Below, one piece after another: positions 1 through 10,923 of a stretch of DNA of 64,000 nt; position 1 is the stretch's first letter; every line of letters starts with the position of its first letter. The translations under genes were made by a program, and so were the position numbers. Location of the stretch: the NCBI RefSeq assembly GCF_029255285.1, contig NZ_JAPUVI010000093.1:62001-126000 (forward strand), given 5' to 3'. This stretch comes from Accumulibacter sp. (GTDB lineage Bacteria > Pseudomonadota > Gammaproteobacteria > Burkholderiales > Rhodocyclaceae). Below the pieces are notes generated by a model. The model was not told the origin of the DNA. It saw nothing but the letters and a program-made list of their open reading frames with translations, and made no database searches.

Positions 1-651
1 CAGTATGCGCTGCGCGTCGTCGAGGCGTGGCGGCTCGGTCGTCAAGGGGTGGACGACGGCGCGCTGCTGCTTGTCGCCAAAGAGGATCGGAAAATGCGCA
101 TCGAGGTGGGCTATGGGCTCGAGGGTGTGCTCAACGACGCCAGCGCGAAGCGGATCATCAGCGAGACGATAGGCCCGCGCTTCAAGCAGGGCGATTTCTA
201 CGGCGGCATCGATGCCGGTGTCGAGGCCATGATCAGGCTGGCAAGCGGCGAAGCGCTGCCGGCACCGAGCGTAGGCTCGGCGCCCGCGCGCGCCGCCGGC
301 GACGATAGTTTCGAGACCCTGCTGATCGTCGGAGTCATCCTGGTGTTGGTTCTTGGTGGCGTGCTGCGCGCCATTTTCGGGCGACTTCTGGCCGCCGCCA
401 TGGTCGGCCTGGCCGCCGCCGGGATCGCGTCCTGGCTGGTCTCGTCGATCCTGGTCGCACTTGTCGTCGGCTTCGCCGCTTTCATTGCTTCGCTGTTTCT
501 CGGTACCTTGGGGGGCGCCGGCTGGTCATCGGGGGGCGCTTCCTGGGGCGGCGGGCGCACGGGGCGCGGGGCGGGCGGCGGCCGTTCCTGGGGAGGTTTT
601 TCCGGTGGCGGCGGTGGCTTTGGCGGCGGTGGCGCGTCGGGAGACTGGTGA
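1..651 (+). CDS. TPM-domain (YgcG-like) membrane protein, 5' partial
   Basis: The reading frame is open from the first base, so the N-terminus (normally a signal peptide and the start of the TPM fold) lies outside the window; 216 residues are visible. The first ~85 residues match the end of a TPM domain (WRLGRQGVDDGALLLVA, then a GYGLEG segment). Two or three hydrophobic segments follow at about residues 104-171, then a Gly/Ser/Trp-rich tail rich in GGG. This is the architecture of YgcG-type proteins, which usually sit beside LemA and another TPM protein at the membrane. Molecular function is unsettled. The stop overlaps the next ATG, so the two genes are very likely translationally coupled. 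Confidence 0.85.
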   Translation, partial: QYALRVVEAWRLGRQGVDDGALLLVAKEDRKMRIEVGYGLEGVLNDASAKRIISETIGPRFKQGDFYGGIDAGVEAMIRLASGEALPAPSVGSAPARAAGDDSFETLLIVGVILVLVLGGVLRAIFGRLLAAAMVGLAAAGIASWLVSSILVALVVGFAAFIASLFLGTLGGAGWSSGGASWGGGRTGRGAGGGRSWGGFSGGGGGFGGGGASGDW

Positions 652-1148
652 TGCGACTGAGGAGACTGCTACGTCATCTGGTCCTGCCGGACTGGTGGGT
701 CAGGCGGGTTTTCTCGCCGCGGCTGCGGCAGCGCATCGAGCAGGCGGTGGCCGCGTCGGAGTCGGCGCATTGCGGCGAGTTGCGCATCGTCATCGAAGGT
801 GGGTTGCCTTTGTCGGTTCTGTTGCGCGACGAGCCGGCGCGCGCCCGCGCCATCGAGCTATTTTCGCAGTTGCGCGTATGGGACACCGCCGAGAACAGCG
901 GCGTCCTGATCTATCTGCAGTTGCTCGACCGAAAGGTGGAGATCGTCGCCGATCGTGGTGTCGACGCCAAGCTTGGCCAGGACTTCTGGGACGGCGTCTG
1001 CCGTGCCATGGAGAAGGCGTTTCGGGCCGGTGATTACGAAGGCGGCACGCTGTTCGCTCTGACGACGATCAGCGAAGCCTTGCGACTCCACTTTCCGGCG
1101 TCGGGCGACAATCCGAACGAACTGGCCGACACGCCCTTGCTGCTCTAG
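651..1148 (+). CDS. Second TPM-domain protein
   Basis: A 165-residue protein whose ATG overlaps the stop of the preceding YgcG-like gene by one base (an in-frame GTG one codon earlier is an alternative). The centre carries TPM-type features: CGELRIVIEG, then AENSGVLIYLQLLDRKVEIVADRGV. There is no clear signal peptide and no Gly-rich tail, unlike the first TPM protein. Tandem TPM genes, often with lemA upstream, are a common arrangement. Its last four bases overlap the convergent Lrp/AsnC gene. Family assignment is firm; the biochemical role is unknown. Confidence 0.8.
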   Translation: MRLRRLLRHLVLPDWWVRRVFSPRLRQRIEQAVAASESAHCGELRIVIEGGLPLSVLLRDEPARARAIELFSQLRVWDTAENSGVLIYLQLLDRKVEIVADRGVDAKLGQDFWDGVCRAMEKAFRAGDYEGGTLFALTTISEALRLHFPASGDNPNELADTPLLL

Positions 1149-1666
1149 CTTTCGGCATAGCGGATACGCTTGCTCGACCGGGTCGGCTGCGTCAGGTGGT
1201 CGAGCGGCAAGACGTGCGTCTGCTTGACGGTTTGCAGGGCGATGCTGGTCTTGATGCGGGCGACCCCGGGGAGCCGCAGCAGCCGTTTCATCATCAGCTC
1301 GGAAAACGCCGTCAGATCGGGAACGACCAGGCGCAGCATGTAATCGGCGTCGCCGCTGACCGAGAAGCAATCCATGACTTCCGGCATGGCGGCGACCGCC
1401 TGTTCGAAAGCTTCGCTGGCGGTGTCGCTGTGGCGTTCGAGAATGACCTGGGCAAAGGCGCTGATCCCCAGGCCAAGTGCCGACGGAGCGAGCATCGCCA
1501 CGTAGCCGGCGATGACGCCGTCTTCCTCGAGGCGTTGGATGCGGCGGCTGATCTGCGACGCCGAAAGACGAATTTGTTCGCCAAGCGTCGCGTTGGTCGC
1601 GTTGCCCTTGCGCTGCAGCGCATCAAGCAGTGCAAGATCGTATCGATCGATGGTGATTTTTGACAT
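1145..1666 (-). CDS. Lrp/AsnC family transcriptional regulator
   Basis: A 173-residue protein with the two-domain Lrp layout. Residues ~5-55 form the AsnC-type helix-turn-helix (DRYDLALLDALQ, then LSASQISRRIQRLEEDGVI). Residues ~70-150 are a RAM effector-binding domain (VMDCFSVSGDADYMLRLVVPD). Such proteins bind DNA as dimers and higher oligomers and respond to amino acids. The target is not evident: the gene is convergent with the TPM pair and codirectional with, but 107 bp from, lolA. The C-terminal extension of about 20 residues ends in a basic TRSSKRIR stretch. Confidence 0.9.
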   Translation of the reverse strand: MSKITIDRYDLALLDALQRKGNATNATLGEQIRLSASQISRRIQRLEEDGVIAGYVAMLAPSALGLGISAFAQVILERHSDTASEAFEQAVAAMPEVMDCFSVSGDADYMLRLVVPDLTAFSELMMKRLLRLPGVARIKTSIALQTVKQTHVLPLDHLTQPTRSSKRIRYAES

Positions 1667-1773
1667 TCTTGGCCAGATTCATGCACGAAATGTGCAGATT
1701 ATAGGCATGTCCCCAAGTATTTCAAACACCTTTTTGCGCCTTCCGGCGGGCCCTCCGGGCCAACCATCGGCGA

Positions 1774-2388
1774 TCAGTCGCCAAGCACGTCGGTGTTGGC
1801 CGGTGGAGTGAAGCGGAACAATGAGGCGTCGAGGCGGGGATTGCGCTCGAGACGGGTAAACCGTAAAGAGGTTGTTTGACCAAGGGTGTCCAACAGTTCC
1901 ATCGCCTGCAGATCCTTGCCGGCGAAGCCCAGGCTGACTCGTTCGAAACCGCTGTCGGGAGCTCGCGGGATGGCGTCCACCCATTGCAGGCCGTTCTTTT
2001 CTCCCGCTTCGTGCAAGCTGAAGTTCTTCTCGATCGTACTGTCGCCGGCGAGCAGCGCGGCCGGCGTGGCACCGAGCGCAGCGCCGGCCTTTCTTACGGT
2101 CACCTGGCGAAGGTCGGGGTCGTGGATCCACACCTTCTCGCCGTCGCCGACCAGCAACTGCGCGTATGGCTTGTCGATCTGCCAGCGAAACTTTCCCGGC
2201 CGGGCGAACATCATCACGCCGCTCGCGAGCTGCGGTTTTTGTCCGTTGCGGCCGACGACGCTTTGCGCGAAGTCGGCTCGTACGCTCCTCGTCGACTCGA
2301 AAAACTGATGCAGCTTGTCGATCGCACCGGCGCCGGCGGCCGGGGCGGTCGCCAGGCAGACGGCGACGAGCAGTGTGCGGCAGATCAT
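1774..2388 (-). CDS. lolA: Outer-membrane lipoprotein carrier protein LolA
   Basis: A 204-residue periplasmic chaperone that moves lipoproteins from LolCDE to LolB at the outer membrane. It begins with a signal peptide ([19 protein letters not shown]). The mature part has typical LolA features: [16 protein letters not shown], the [12 protein letters not shown] segment and [15 protein letters not shown]. Its ATG overlaps the TGA of ftsK by four bases, so it is probably translated from the ftsK message. The ftsK-lolA order is common in betaproteobacteria. Confidence 0.95.
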   Translation of the reverse strand: MICRTLLVAVCLATAPAAGAGAIDKLHQFFESTRSVRADFAQSVVGRNGQKPQLASGVMMFARPGKFRWQIDKPYAQLLVGDGEKVWIHDPDLRQVTVRKAGAALGATPAALLAGDSTIEKNFSLHEAGEKNGLQWVDAIPRAPDSGFERVSLGFAGKDLQAMELLDTLGQTTSLRFTRLERNPRLDASLFRFTPPANTDVLGD

Positions 2389-4862
2389 TCGTCATCCTTT
2401 CGGGCAAGGACTTCCCGACCACCACGGGCGTCCATCGCCGAGACCAGGCCGGCCTTTTCCATCGCCTCGATCAGGCGTGCCGAGCGGTTGTAGCCGATGC
2501 GCAGATGACGCTGAACCAGTGAAATCGAAGCACGCCGGTTTTTCAGCACAACCTCGACGGCCTGGTCGTAAACTGGATCGGCTTCGCCATCGGTGTCCAG
2601 GCCGCCATCCCCGCCGCTTTCGACGTCGTCTTCGGTGCCGCCCCCGAGAACACCTTCGACATAGGCCGGGGCGCCCGCTTTCTTCAGGTAGTCGACCACC
2701 CGGTGGACTTCCTCGTCGGCGACGAAAGCACCGTGAACGCGCGTCGGGTAGCCGGTGCCTGGCGCGAGGAAAAGCATATCGCCCTGGCCGAGCAGAGTTT
2801 CCGCGCCCATTTGGTCGAGCACGGTGCGCGAGTCGATTTTCGACGAGACCTGGAAGGATATTCGCGTCGGGATGTTGGCCTTGATCAGGCCGGTGATCAC
2901 ATCGACCGACGGCCGTTGCGTCGCCAGGATCAGATGAATTCCCGAGGCACGGGCTTTCTGCGCGAGGCGAGCGATGAGTTGTTCGACCGTCTTGCCGGAG
3001 ACCATCATCAGATCGGCGAGTTCGTCGATTACGACGACGATGTAGGGCAAGAGGCTCAGAGGTTCGGGAGTGTCGGGAGTCAGCGAGACCGGGTTGGGGA
3101 TTTTTTCGCCGCTTTTTTGAGCCTCCCGAATGCGGTGGTTGAGTCCCACCAGATTGCGCACGCCCATGGCCGACATCAGCTTGTAGCGCTTCTCCATCTC
3201 GCCGACGCACCAGTTGAGGGCGTTGGCCGCCTGCTTCATGTCGACCACGACCGGCGCCAGCAGGTGGGGGATGCCTTCGTAGATCGAAAGTTCGAGCATT
3301 TTCGGGTCGACCAGGATCAGTCGCACCTGATCGGGTTCCGCCTTGTAGAGCAGCGACAGGATCATCGCATTGATGCCGACCGATTTGCCGGAACCGGTCG
3401 TTCCGGCGACCAGGAGGTGAGGCATCTTGGCCAGGTCGACGACCGTCGGCTGGCCGCCAATGTCCTTGCCGAGCGTCATTGTCAGCGGCGAAGCCATGTC
3501 GCTGTATTCCTTGCTGGCAATGACCTCAAGCAGGCGTACCATTTGCCGCTTCGGGTTCGGCAACTCGAGTGCCATCGACGACTTGCCCGGAACTGTCTCG
3601 ACGACGCGCACCGAAACCAGCGACAAGGAGCGGGCCAGATCTTTCGCCAGATTGAGAATCTGCGCCCCCTTGACACCAACCGCCGGCTCGATCTCGTAGC
3701 GCGTGATGACCGGGCCGGGGTAGGCTGCGGTAACGGCTACCTGGACGCCGAAGTCGGCCAGCTTGCGCTCGATCAGACGCGAGGTGAACTCGAGCGTTTC
3801 CGGTCGGATCTGGTCGGTGTGCGGAGACGCCGGTTCGAGCAGATGGAGCGGCGGCAGCATGCCGCCGGCCACCGCCTCGGGGAACAGGGGAGCTTGCCGC
3901 TCGCGATCGATCCGCTTTTCGATCTTGGCCGGCAGCGGCGCCGGTGCCGGCGGCGCTGGTTCGTCGGCCGCGGCCGGCGGATCGGCCGGCGCCTTGGCTG
4001 TCGGTGGCGAGGCAATGGGGCTGGCTGGCTCGCTGAGCACCGGTTCATGACGAACGCTCTCGGGCGGCCGTATGAGCTTCGGCGACGGCTTGGCCGTCGC
4101 CCGGCTTTTATCGAGTGGTGTCGGATCGTGGGCTTCTCCCCGCTTCTTCTCTTCTTCGACCACGGCTTGACGCTCGCGGGCGACCTCGCGGCCGATACGC
4201 CGATCCTGCCAGCGCTCGAAGAGTTTGCCGACGCCGCGGATCGTTGCTTCGAAGAGCGAACCGACGCGTTCGGCGGCGGTGATCCACGACATTCCGGAGA
4301 AAATGCTCCAGCCGAGCATGAGCATGGCAAACAGGGCCAGTGTGGCGCCGGTGTAGCCCAGGTAGCGCACGGCGAAGACGCCCAATTCGGTGCCGATGAC
4401 GCCTCCCGGACCCGCCGGCAGCGTCGCCTTCAGCGTGTAGAAGCGCAGCGTCTCCAGTCCGCTGCTGGCCACGAGCAGGACGACAAAGCCGGCGATGGCG
4501 ATGTACAGAGGGCGTCGATCACCTCCCCGTTGGCCGTCCAGATTCCGGTAGCCCCACCACACGAAGGCGATCAGCAGGATCGTCCACCACCAGGCGGAAA
4601 GGCCGAAAATGTAAAGCATCAGATCGGCCAGCCAGGCGCCGCTGCGACCGGCCGGGTTGTGCAGGGTCGTCGTGTGTACGGCGTGCGACCAGCCCGGGTC
4701 GGCGCGATGATAGCCCCACAGCGCAAGCGCGAGAAAGCCGGCGACGGCGGTCAGGACAAGCCAGCGTGCTTCCAGCAGCAGACGGGCAATTTTTTCCGGC
4801 AACGGGCTCGGCGCGCTCGACGCGTAGGCGGCTCGGCCGGCAGTCTTGTTCAGCAAGGCCAT
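2385..4862 (-). CDS. ftsK: DNA translocase FtsK
   Basis: An 825-residue septal DNA pump that coordinates chromosome dimer resolution with division. The N-terminus holds about four transmembrane helices (residues ~30-190). A Pro/Ala-rich linker follows (~220-320), shorter than in E. coli FtsK. The motor domain has Walker [11 protein letters not shown] near residue 487 and Walker [10 protein letters not shown] near 612. A C-terminal gamma winged helix ([20 protein letters not shown]) would read KOPS-type sequences. It is followed with overlap by lolA and preceded by the Crp-like gene. The long open frame on the opposite strand is a codon-bias shadow. Confidence 0.97.
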   Translation of the reverse strand: MALLNKTAGRAAYASSAPSPLPEKIARLLLEARWLVLTAVAGFLALALWGYHRADPGWSHAVHTTTLHNPAGRSGAWLADLMLYIFGLSAWWWTILLIAFVWWGYRNLDGQRGGDRRPLYIAIAGFVVLLVASSGLETLRFYTLKATLPAGPGGVIGTELGVFAVRYLGYTGATLALFAMLMLGWSIFSGMSWITAAERVGSLFEATIRGVGKLFERWQDRRIGREVARERQAVVEEEKKRGEAHDPTPLDKSRATAKPSPKLIRPPESVRHEPVLSEPASPIASPPTAKAPADPPAAADEPAPPAPAPLPAKIEKRIDRERQAPLFPEAVAGGMLPPLHLLEPASPHTDQIRPETLEFTSRLIERKLADFGVQVAVTAAYPGPVITRYEIEPAVGVKGAQILNLAKDLARSLSLVSVRVVETVPGKSSMALELPNPKRQMVRLLEVIASKEYSDMASPLTMTLGKDIGGQPTVVDLAKMPHLLVAGTTGSGKSVGINAMILSLLYKAEPDQVRLILVDPKMLELSIYEGIPHLLAPVVVDMKQAANALNWCVGEMEKRYKLMSAMGVRNLVGLNHRIREAQKSGEKIPNPVSLTPDTPEPLSLLPYIVVVIDELADLMMVSGKTVEQLIARLAQKARASGIHLILATQRPSVDVITGLIKANIPTRISFQVSSKIDSRTVLDQMGAETLLGQGDMLFLAPGTGYPTRVHGAFVADEEVHRVVDYLKKAGAPAYVEGVLGGGTEDDVESGGDGGLDTDGEADPVYDQAVEVVLKNRRASISLVQRHLRIGYNRSARLIEAMEKAGLVSAMDARGGREVLARKDDE

Positions 4863-4886
4863 TGGTGTGAAGTCGCTCGCTGCGGA

Positions 4887-5603
4887 TTAGGGTCGGCCGG
4901 CCGGCGCTGGCGCGGCGCCGGCGAGCAGGCGCTTTTCAATGATCACGATGCGCCCCTCTTCGACCCGGAAGTAGCCTCGGTTCTCGAGATCCTTCATCAC
5001 CCGGCTAACCATCTCGCGCGAGGCACCGATCATCTTGGCGATGTCCTGCTTGGTCAGGCGGCGCTTGATCACCCGCTGGCCACGTTCTTCTTCGGAAAAA
5101 TCGATCAGCAGCTTGGCGACCCGGCCATAGACATCGAGCAGGGCCAAGCTTTCGATGTTGCGGTCCGCTTCGCGCAAGCGCTGGACAAGGCTCTTCATGA
5201 TGTTCAGGCAGAGATCGAAATTCTCGGCCAGGCAGCGCTTGAAGTCGCTCTTGGTGATCACCAACAGTTCGCAGGTCTCGGTCGCGACGACATCGGCCGA
5301 GCGGGGGCTGCCATCGATCAAGCCCATTTCACCAAAGAACTCGCCCGGGCCAAGCAGGGTCAAAATAACCTCCCGCCCTTCTTCATCGCTGTTGAGCACC
5401 TTGGCGCCGCCGCTGATCAGCACGTAAAGGGAGTCCGTGCTGTCGCCTGCGCGTACGATGGTCGTCTGGCGCGGTACTCGGCGATGAAAGGCGACCTTCG
5501 CGATCTGTTCGAGCTGCGAATCCGGTACGCCGGCGAACATCGGGATGCTGTGCAGCAAAGTCAGGCTGGGTCCTCTTCTGGGTAGCTCGACCTGTGTGTT
5601 CAT
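4887..5603 (-). CDS. Crp/Fnr family transcriptional regulator
   Basis: 238 residues from the ATG at 5603; an in-frame TTG six codons upstream is less likely. Residues ~20-130 form a cyclic-nucleotide-binding-type beta barrel (PGEFFGEMGLIDGSPRSADV), and ~160-220 a Crp-type winged helix (LTKQDIAKMIGASREMVSRVMKDL). There is no N-terminal cysteine cluster, so it is not an oxygen-sensing FNR. The recognition helix resembles CRP (REMVSR), so it may read a CRP-like site. It lies between ftsK and the divergent trxB, 24 bp upstream of ftsK. The effector cannot be read from sequence. Confidence 0.9.
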   Translation of the reverse strand: MNTQVELPRRGPSLTLLHSIPMFAGVPDSQLEQIAKVAFHRRVPRQTTIVRAGDSTDSLYVLISGGAKVLNSDEEGREVILTLLGPGEFFGEMGLIDGSPRSADVVATETCELLVITKSDFKRCLAENFDLCLNIMKSLVQRLREADRNIESLALLDVYGRVAKLLIDFSEEERGQRVIKRRLTKQDIAKMIGASREMVSRVMKDLENRGYFRVEEGRIVIIEKRLLAGAAPAPAGRP

Positions 5604-5733
5604 GAGGCATTCTTTCGTCAAGTGAAATGATTTCTATCAAAGGCTTGCGCGCCGATTATAAGGCACTTTGCAGGTCTTCGACGTACCCGAGGCAGCAACT
5701 TGCCGCGGGGAGCGCCGAAGTTGCCGGTTATAA

Positions 5734-6732
<999 letters not shown>

Positions 6733-6806
6733 AGCTCGGCGCCGCCGCCGAGCAGGCCGACACAAGGTGGTGCTCAACGAAATGTGCCTAGGGAGAGGGA
6801 CCTCCG

Positions 6807-7367
6807 ATGACGCGGGGACATCGACCAAGCCCGGACGATTTGGCGGCTTTTCACGCTGCGGTGGCGGGTACGACGCCGTTGCGTCACGTCGACCGGGTCA
6901 GCTTCGAAGCGCCGAAACCCCGGCCGCAACCGCGTCAGCGCCAACTCGACGACGCAGCGGTAATTGGCGAACTGCTGTCCGGGCCGCTGGCGATCGATGA
7001 CTGGCTCGACCTGGGCGGCGCCGACTCTTTCCTGCGCACCGGCCTGCCGCGCACGGTGCTGCGCGACCTGCGCCGCGGTCGCTGGAGCATTCAGGATCAT
7101 CTCGATCTGCACGGCATGAACCGCCAGCAGGCGCACGAGCAGGTGACACGATTTCTCGTCGAGTCGCGCGGCGCCGGCAAACGCTGCCTGCGCATCGTGC
7201 ATGGTCGCGGGAACGGTTCGCCGGGACGTGAGTCGGTCTTGCGCCAACTGGTCAAGGGCTGGCTGAGCCGCTGTCAGGAAGTCGTGGCATTCTGTCACGC
7301 ACCGCCCAGCGATGGTGGTGATGGCGCTCTGTGGGTGCTGCTGAAGGCCGACAGCCGGCGCTGCTGA
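6807..7367 (+). CDS. Smr/MutS2-type domain protein
   Basis: A 186-residue protein with a charged N-terminal extension and a C-terminal Smr domain. The domain carries the LDLHGMNRQQAHEQV and LRIVHGRGNGSPG motifs typical of SmrA/SmrB-like nucleases, at roughly residues 95-180. Stand-alone Smr proteins nick or cleave nucleic acid; SmrB acts on mRNA at collided ribosomes in E. coli. Which activity this one has is not known. It follows trxB after 74 bp and may be co-transcribed. It is convergent with glnB. Confidence 0.88.
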   Translation: MTRGHRPSPDDLAAFHAAVAGTTPLRHVDRVSFEAPKPRPQPRQRQLDDAAVIGELLSGPLAIDDWLDLGGADSFLRTGLPRTVLRDLRRGRWSIQDHLDLHGMNRQQAHEQVTRFLVESRGAGKRCLRIVHGRGNGSPGRESVLRQLVKGWLSRCQEVVAFCHAPPSDGGDGALWVLLKADSRRC

Positions 7368-7534
7368 GATCGAAGCAGAGCGGACGCCGCGGGCGCACTC
7401 CATCGCCGGCGGGTGAGATCGGTTTGGCTCAACGGCCCGGACAGTCATCCGGCAGAGCGCCTGGTGTCGTCCTGATCCTAGGGGCTTGCGACAAGACGGA
7501 CGCTCGGCGCGCCGAAAAGAGGCGTCGCCGTCGG

Positions 7535-7876
<342 letters not shown>

Positions 7877-7934
7877 CTAGGCTCCGGGAAAGATCGTAAG
7901 GAAATCGTATCAGAAATCGGGTATCGACAAGCGA

Positions 7935-9545
7935 TCAGTACAGGTCGCGGTAGCGATTGGTGATTGGATAACGCCAATCCTTGCCAAAGCCGCGCGGTGT
8001 GACGCGGATTCCGACCGGCGCCTGTCGCCGTTTGTATTCGCTGATCTTGAGCAGATGCACGACGCGGCGAACGTCGGCTTCGGCATAGCCGCGGCCAATG
8101 ATTTCGCGTGGGCTGAGATCTTTCTCCATGTAGGCTTCAACGATGGCGTCGAGTACGTCGTAGGGGGGCAAACTGTCCTGGTCGGTCTGATTCGGTTTCA
8201 GTTCGGCCGATGGCGGGCGGCTGATGATCCGTTCGGGAATCGCGTCGGAGCGCGTGTTTCGCCAGCGCGCCAAGCGGTAGACAAGAGTCTTGGCGATGTC
8301 CTTGATGACCGCGAAGCCGCCGGCCATGTCGCCGTAGAGCGTGCAATAGCCGACCGCCATCTCGGACTTGTTGCCGGTCGTCAGCACCAGCGAGCCCGTC
8401 TTGTTCGAGATTGCCATCAGGAGCATGCCGCGAATCCTGGCCTGCAGATTTTCTTCGGTGGTGTCGGCCGGGAGACCGGCGAACTGCTTCTCGAGCATCG
8501 CGCCGAAGGTCTTCATGGCCGGTTCGATCGCGATTTCGTCGTAGCGCACACCAAGCAGGCGCACCATTTCGCGCGCTTCGGCCAGACTCAGTTCAGCCGT
8601 GTACGGCGACGGCATCATGACCGCCCGCACCTTGTCGGCACCGAGCGCGTCGACGGCGATGCACAAGGTCAGTGCCGAATCGATGCCGCCGGAAAGGCCG
8701 ATGATGGCACCGGGAAAGCCATTCTTGCCGAGGTAGTCGCGCACGCCGAGCACGAGAGCCTGATAGACCTCCTCCTCCAGGCAGGGCGGCGTGGCGATCG
8801 GCCCGGCTTGCGGTTCGCTGTCGACCAAATCGATGATTCCCAGCGCTTCCTCAAACTGCGGCAACTGGTAGCGCAGCGTGCCGCGTGAGTCCAGGGCGAA
8901 CGATCCCCCATCGAAGACCAGTTCGTCCTGCCCACCGGCCAGGTTGGCATAGACCACTGGAAGACCGGTGCTGGCGATGCGTTGCCGGAGAACGTCGGTG
9001 CGGCGCTCCCGTTTGCCGATGTGGTAGGGCGAGGCGTTGAGGACGAGCAGGACTTGGGCACCGGCTTCGCGGGCCAAGTCGGCCGCACCGGCTTCCCACA
9101 CGTCGGCACAGATATTTACCCCGCAGCGCACGCCCTTCAAGGTCAGAACACACGGGCCTTCGCCGGAGTCAAAGTAGCGCTCCTCGTCGAAGACCTCGTA
9201 GCTGGGCAGCCGCTGCTTGTAATACGTCGCCACTCGCCGGCCGTCGCGGATCAGCGTCGCCGCGTTGTAACAGCGTGCGCCGCGCTTTTCCGGGTGGCCG
9301 ACCAGCATGGCGATTCCCCTGACCCGGCTGGCCAGCAGATCGAGCTCTCGCTCGCAAGCGATACAAAAGTCGTCACGCAGCAGCAGGTCCTCGGGTGGGT
9401 AACCGCAAAGGGCCAGTTCCGGCGTCAACAGAAGATCGGCACCCTGGCCCTGAGCGGTCGCCGCAAAATCGGCCAGCCGCGCCGCGTTACCGGCGAAATC
9501 GCCGACCGTGGCGTTGACCTGGGCGATGGCAATCTTCAGCGCCAT
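7935..9545 (-). CDS. nadE: Glutamine-dependent NAD+ synthetase
   Basis: A 536-residue two-domain enzyme that makes NAD+ from nicotinate adenine dinucleotide, taking ammonia from glutamine. The N-terminal nitrilase-type amidase shows the Glu (TPELALCGYPPEDLLL), Lys (YYKQRLP) and Cys (GVNICADVWE) of the catalytic triad. The C-terminal synthetase starts with the P-loop LSGGIDSALTL near residue 285 and contains TGNKSEMAVGYCTLYGDMAG. It is complete and lies immediately upstream of glnB. Confidence 0.96.
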   Translation of the reverse strand: MALKIAIAQVNATVGDFAGNAARLADFAATAQGQGADLLLTPELALCGYPPEDLLLRDDFCIACERELDLLASRVRGIAMLVGHPEKRGARCYNAATLIRDGRRVATYYKQRLPSYEVFDEERYFDSGEGPCVLTLKGVRCGVNICADVWEAGAADLAREAGAQVLLVLNASPYHIGKRERRTDVLRQRIASTGLPVVYANLAGGQDELVFDGGSFALDSRGTLRYQLPQFEEALGIIDLVDSEPQAGPIATPPCLEEEVYQALVLGVRDYLGKNGFPGAIIGLSGGIDSALTLCIAVDALGADKVRAVMMPSPYTAELSLAEAREMVRLLGVRYDEIAIEPAMKTFGAMLEKQFAGLPADTTEENLQARIRGMLLMAISNKTGSLVLTTGNKSEMAVGYCTLYGDMAGGFAVIKDIAKTLVYRLARWRNTRSDAIPERIISRPPSAELKPNQTDQDSLPPYDVLDAIVEAYMEKDLSPREIIGRGYAEADVRRVVHLLKISEYKRRQAPVGIRVTPRGFGKDWRYPITNRYRDLY

Positions 9546-9608
9546 GAAGAGAAGCGCCGCCGCGAGGGGCGCTCGCGCGGTCCTCGCTCAGCAGGGGGCG
9601 CGGTTCGT

Positions 9609-10157
9609 TCAGAAAGCCGGCTTGTCTGCGGCATCGGCGTAGCGCTGCACACCGTCCATGATTTCCTTCTTGGCTTCCTCGCTGCCCAGCCAGCCGGCAA
9701 TCTTGACAAACTTGCCGCGCTCGAGATCCTTGTAGTGCGCAAAGAAGTGCGCGATCTGATCGAGAATCACCTGGGGAAAATCGCGTGGCGTCTCAAGGTC
9801 GCGATACATCGGCGTCAGGCTATCGACCGGAACCGCCAACAGCTTGCCGTCCGGTCCGGCTTCGTCTTCCATCGCCAGCAGACCGATCGGCCGGCAACGT
9901 ACCACGACGCCTGGAGGCAAGGCAAACTGGGTGACTACCAGCACATCAACCGGGTCCCCGTCGCCGGCGATGGTGTGGGGAATGTAGCCGTAGTTGCAGG
10001 GATAGTGCATCGCCGTCGACATGAAGCGATCGACAAAGACCGCGCCGCTGTCCTTGTCTACTTCGTACTTCACCGGATCCGCGTGCATTGGAATCTCGAT
10101 GATGACGTTGAAATCGTTGGGGAGCGACTTGCCGGAGGGCACGCGGTCTAGGCCCAT
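9609..10157 (-). CDS. ppa: Inorganic pyrophosphatase
   Basis: 182 residues from the ATG at 10157. The longer frame to 10247 adds 30 residues with no family match. This soluble class I enzyme hydrolyses PPi and so drives biosynthetic reactions. The metal-binding Asp cluster DGDPVDVLV is present, as are the early IEIPMHADPVKYEVDK and the central VDRFMSTAMHYPCNYGYIP segments. It lies 63 bp from nadE on the same strand. Confidence 0.96.
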   Translation of the reverse strand: MGLDRVPSGKSLPNDFNVIIEIPMHADPVKYEVDKDSGAVFVDRFMSTAMHYPCNYGYIPHTIAGDGDPVDVLVVTQFALPPGVVVRCRPIGLLAMEDEAGPDGKLLAVPVDSLTPMYRDLETPRDFPQVILDQIAHFFAHYKDLERGKFVKIAGWLGSEEAKKEIMDGVQRYADAADKPAF

Positions 10158-10329
10158 GGTCGTGATCTTTCTACGGGTTGCGAAGTGGCGATTATAACCG
10201 CCTGTCGGCGATCCGGTCGGTTTGGCACCAGACGCATTCCGCGCCAAGGCGGCCTAGGTTCGCCACCGGTGCGGTTGCCGCGGCAAGCGAAGCGCCGGAC
10301 AAACAAAACTGTCGGGCGTCGGACGCTGG

Positions 10330-10354
10330 CCGGCAGGCGCCTCGCGCCTGCCGG
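10330..10354 (-). terminator. Hairpin after the Cache-domain gene
   Basis: A perfect 11-bp inverted repeat (CCGGCAGGCGC / GCGCCTGCCGG) with a 3-base loop lies six bases beyond the stop of the Cache-domain gene. It is not followed by a T run on the minus strand, so it may be a weak terminator or a 3'-end stabilising structure. Confidence 0.4.
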
Positions 10355-10360
10355 GGGGAA

Positions 10361-10834
10361 TCACTTCTTGTAGATGCCGACGCCGAGAATACCCTCGTAG
10401 CCGGGGACACGGGCCACATAGCTCGATTTTGGAGCGAACTTCTTGGTCTGCGGGTCGGTGTAACTATAGTCGACCCAACCAGTTCCCTTCGCCTTGCCCA
10501 ATTCGATCATCTCTTTGATAAAGAACTTGCCGTCCGGATCCTTCAGGTCCATCAGGTTCTTGCCGATCAGAGCCTTGTTCGCTCCCTGGGCAACTACGGT
10601 GCCGTCGAATTTGACGGCGAAGATGTACAAGTCCTTGTTGTGCCACTTGCCTTCCTTCTCGGAGAAATCGGCGAACGCCTTGTCCGGACCCACCGCCTTG
10701 ATGTGCGCCAAGCCGTTCTCGGCCATCGCCTTGGCTTCGTCGGCCGTACCGCGCTCCTGCGCGAAGGCGAGCGAAACCGAGGCGAGCATGAACAAAGACA
10801 AAGCCAAGTGGCGGAAGAAGTGCGCGAGTTTCAT
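10361..10834 (-). CDS. Secreted single Cache-domain protein
   Basis: A 157-residue protein with a signal peptide (LSLFMLASVSLAFA) and one Cache_2-type sensor domain. Diagnostic stretches are FAVKFDGTVVAQGANKALIGKN, then GTGWVDYSY and VPGYEGILGVGIY near the end. Cache domains normally form the ligand-binding part of chemoreceptors or histidine kinases, but here the domain is free, with no second transmembrane helix. It is 89 bp downstream of a chemoreceptor gene on the same strand, so it could act as a periplasmic binding partner. That link is inference. Confidence 0.85.
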   Translation of the reverse strand: MKLAHFFRHLALSLFMLASVSLAFAQERGTADEAKAMAENGLAHIKAVGPDKAFADFSEKEGKWHNKDLYIFAVKFDGTVVAQGANKALIGKNLMDLKDPDGKFFIKEMIELGKAKGTGWVDYSYTDPQTKKFAPKSSYVARVPGYEGILGVGIYKK

Positions 10835-10923
10835 GTTGTCTCCTTTTTAACGTGGATGAGTGCTGCGGGTGAAGTGCTCGGTTTAGGAAGTGTGCCTGGT
10901 CACTCTGCTGTGCCCTCCGTGGG

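Noticed and set aside
2703-5585. A 960-codon open frame on the plus strand
   Set aside because: It lies antisense to ftsK and the Crp-like gene, both clear by homology; its translation is Arg/Gly/His-rich and matches no family. It is a high-GC codon-bias shadow.
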